Positions 62,331 through 64,000 of a stretch of 64,000 bases of DNA are shown in pieces. The stretch is from Nitrospira_E sp052156535. GTDB taxonomy: Bacteria; Nitrospirota; Nitrospiria; Nitrospirales; UBA8639. The translations under genes and the position numbers were made by a program. The notes under the pieces are model-generated. The model was not told the DNA's origin. It worked only from the letters and a program-made list of their open reading frames with translations, and did not search any database. Where the stretch lies: positions 1-64,000 of the forward strand of contig NZ_JBQKUP010000028.1 in assembly GCF_052156535.1 (NCBI RefSeq), written 5' to 3'. Every line of letters starts with the position of its first letter. Position 1 is the stretch's first letter.

Positions 62331-62846
62331 ATCATTAAATACGAATATGAAGACGGGATTGAGTAAAGGGGAAGGAAAGTTTCCACAACTTGGGGAAAGG
62401 TCCACCACAGCGAGGGGTAATTCCTTTTTCATTAAGCCGCGGCTTCAAGGTCACCAGAACATCGGACACGATCGTCTCCAGGTCCATGTCTTGGAGACCG
62501 AAATCACTTTTACCTATCCTGGAGTACTTCAATACGGTGTTCTGTTGATCAGGCCCTCCGTACGAGATGACAAATACATAATGCCCTGGCATTTTTGACG
62601 CCCCTCCTCACCGTGCACGCTGCCATAGTCCTCTACCAGAAACCGGAATAGTTGGTATCCTCCGCCAGGGTTCCTACCAGGTTTTCTCTCGATATACCTA
62701 CGATACAGTAAATAATATTGCAGTAAGCTGATGGAGAGTAGTTACAAGAAACAACAGGACATTCGGGAGGCGGGGAAAAACGACAACCTTCTGCACCCAA
62801 TTTGAATAGCAGCGGTTTTCCACTCATTTTTTGAGAGGATGATGTC
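62331..62846. other. Region without a convincing gene
   Basis: About 500 bp between the pseudogene and the ATP-grasp gene. A minus-strand open frame (62335-62592) has a partly protein-like part (GLQDMDLETIVSDVLVTL) but no clear family. It may be another decayed gene. The ATP-grasp promoter should lie near 62700-62830. Confidence 0.4.
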
Positions 62847-64000
62847 ATGTCAAAACATATTTTTGTTGTCGGCCTCGATGAGTTCAACCTGGCCCTGCTC
62901 ACACCGATTGGCCAAAAAAAGTCACTAACCTTTCATCCTCTCTCACGGGCTCATGAGGTGAAAAGGCGCGAGAGTTATCACCCGGAAAAATTGTTGCAGG
63001 AAGCTGAGCGCATTCTTGACTCGTTTCCGGGGACCGTTGATGCGATTGTAGGATATTGGGATTTCCCCACCACTTGTCTCGTCCCCCTGTTGAATCAAAA
63101 GCGGGGCATGCCGGGTCCTTCGATGACAAGCGTATTGAAATGTGAACATAAGTATTGGAGCCGATTGGAGCAACGCCAGGTGCTTACTGATATTCCGGAA
63201 TTTTGCGCGTTCAATCCTCTTGAGCCCGATGCCCAATCGCCGGTGACTCTGGCCTATCCCTTCTGGATTAAGCCCGTTAAAGCGTTTGCCTCGCAGTTAG
63301 GATATCGCATTCATGATGACCGGGAATTTCAGGAAAAGGTGGAGAGCATTCGCCAGGGGATTCACAAATTTGCCAAACCGTTTAATTTTTTTCTTAATCA
63401 CATCACGCTTCCACCATCAGTGGCGGGTGTTGGAGGCGAATACTGTATCGCCGAATCCCTGGTGTCAGGACGGCAATGTACCTTGGAGGGCTATGTCTAC
63501 CAAAACCAGGTCGAGGTGTATGGGGTGATTGATTCTATCAGAGAGAGCAACCGATCCACGTTTAGCAGATATCAATATCCGTCGCATTTGCCGCAAGAGG
63601 TGCAAACACGAATGAAGGCTTCGGCGCAGACGATCATGCTTCATCTCGGCTATGACCAGGCACCCTTTAATATGGAATTTTTTTACGACGAATCGAACGA
63701 CCGCCTGTGGGTATTGGAAATCAATCCCCGCATTTCCCAATCGCATTGCGAAATTTTTCGTAAAGTGGACGGAGCCTCCCATTTCGAAGTCATGATCGAT
63801 CTGGCTCTTGGCAAGAAGCCCGGATTTCCACACCGGCAAGGAGAGTTCGGCTGTGCGGCAAAAATTTTTCTCCGCAAACATGAAGATGCCGTTGTGAAGC
63901 GAGTGCCGAATGATGAGCAGATCACGCGATTGAATGAACAATTTCCAGACGCTCTCGTGAATATTCATGTCAAAGAAGGCATGCGACTCTCCGAATTGAC
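62847..64000 (+). CDS. ATP-grasp domain protein, C-terminus cut by window edge
   Basis: 384 codons in the window, start ATG at 62847 with GAGG 8 nt upstream. Carbamoyl-phosphate-synthase-like ATP-grasp: N-terminal Rossmann-like start HIFVVGLDEFN, lysine in PFWIKPVKAFASQ, substrate loop GEYCIAESLVSGRQCTLEG, and metal and ATP ligands in FNMEFFYDE and LWVLEINPRISQ. Family members ligate carboxylates to amines or thiols via acyl-phosphate. The partners lie off the right edge. Confidence 0.85.
   Translation, partial: MSKHIFVVGLDEFNLALLTPIGQKKSLTFHPLSRAHEVKRRESYHPEKLLQEAERILDSFPGTVDAIVGYWDFPTTCLVPLLNQKRGMPGPSMTSVLKCEHKYWSRLEQRQVLTDIPEFCAFNPLEPDAQSPVTLAYPFWIKPVKAFASQLGYRIHDDREFQEKVESIRQGIHKFAKPFNFFLNHITLPPSVAGVGGEYCIAESLVSGRQCTLEGYVYQNQVEVYGVIDSIRESNRSTFSRYQYPSHLPQEVQTRMKASAQTIMLHLGYDQAPFNMEFFYDESNDRLWVLEINPRISQSHCEIFRKVDGASHFEVMIDLALGKKPGFPHRQGEFGCAAKIFLRKHEDAVVKRVPNDEQITRLNEQFPDALVNIHVKEGMRLSEL

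Overview
ORGANISM. The window looks like a chromosomal segment of a Gram-negative, autotroph-like bacterium, most probably Nitrospirota (genus Nitrospira or a close relative). This is inferred from the gene mix and not proven. The mix includes two sigma-70 type factors, an REC-GGDEF-EAL protein, a class I fumarase, a Corynebacterium-type GT4 glycogen synthase, paired mercuric-reductase-like flavoproteins, a class GN sortase with its VIT/VWA substrate, and a remnant of a B12-binding/radical-SAM protein. Base composition is near 50% GC. No rRNA, tRNA or CRISPR array was seen.

LAYOUT. 0-11 kb: regulation. It holds a group 2 sigma factor (cut by the left edge), an OmpR-type two-component pair, rpoD with a clear terminator, an REC-GGDEF-EAL protein and a hybrid histidine kinase. 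Between the last two are a MITE-like repeat and a decayed receiver-domain gene. 11-16 kb: two class I pyridine-nucleotide disulfide oxidoreductases around a TVP38-type membrane protein, then a DUF3047 protein. 16-33 kb: ordinary metabolism, envelope and transport genes: a thioredoxin-like protein, an ECF sigma/anti-sigma pair, a LuxR-type regulator, a TPR protein, MscS, SMR, CorA, a sulfite-oxidase-like enzyme, DUF547, glycosyltransferases, fumarase and WD40. 33-45 kb: small accessory genes almost all on the minus strand, including a CRP-glutaredoxin-thioredoxin-reductase-like fusion, DedA-rhodanese, GNAT, tautomerase, RibD-like, TfoX, Gdx/SugE, an FAD oxidase, a cupin and a maleate-isomerase-like enzyme. 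Fragments of tfoX and of the FAD oxidase are mixed in.

The 44.8-56.9 kb block is the most unusual part. It carries nine copies of a dispersed repeat of about 185 bp (six on plus, then three on minus). Each copy can fold into two UUUCGG-loop hairpins followed by a long three-tier stem. Several stems keep pairing through compensatory base changes, and copy lengths differ by amounts that are not multiples of three, so a structured RNA or DNA element is more likely than a protein. The copies separate small accessory modules: an epimerase-SPW-VKOR fusion, an MntA/HepT module, a cyclotransferase, a PNPOx-like protein, two unknown zinc-ribbon proteins and a ParE-type toxin module. A second repeat of about 95 bp lies next to a 185-bp copy at both ends of 48.2-56.9 kb, in opposite orientation, so that segment has inverted composite ends. 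Truncated tfoX 5' ends recur beside the repeats.

57-61 kb: an OmpA-like protein, a VIT/VWA sortase substrate and a class GN sortase form a compact surface-protein system. 61-64 kb: a VOC protein, a radical-SAM pseudogene and an ATP-grasp protein cut by the right edge.
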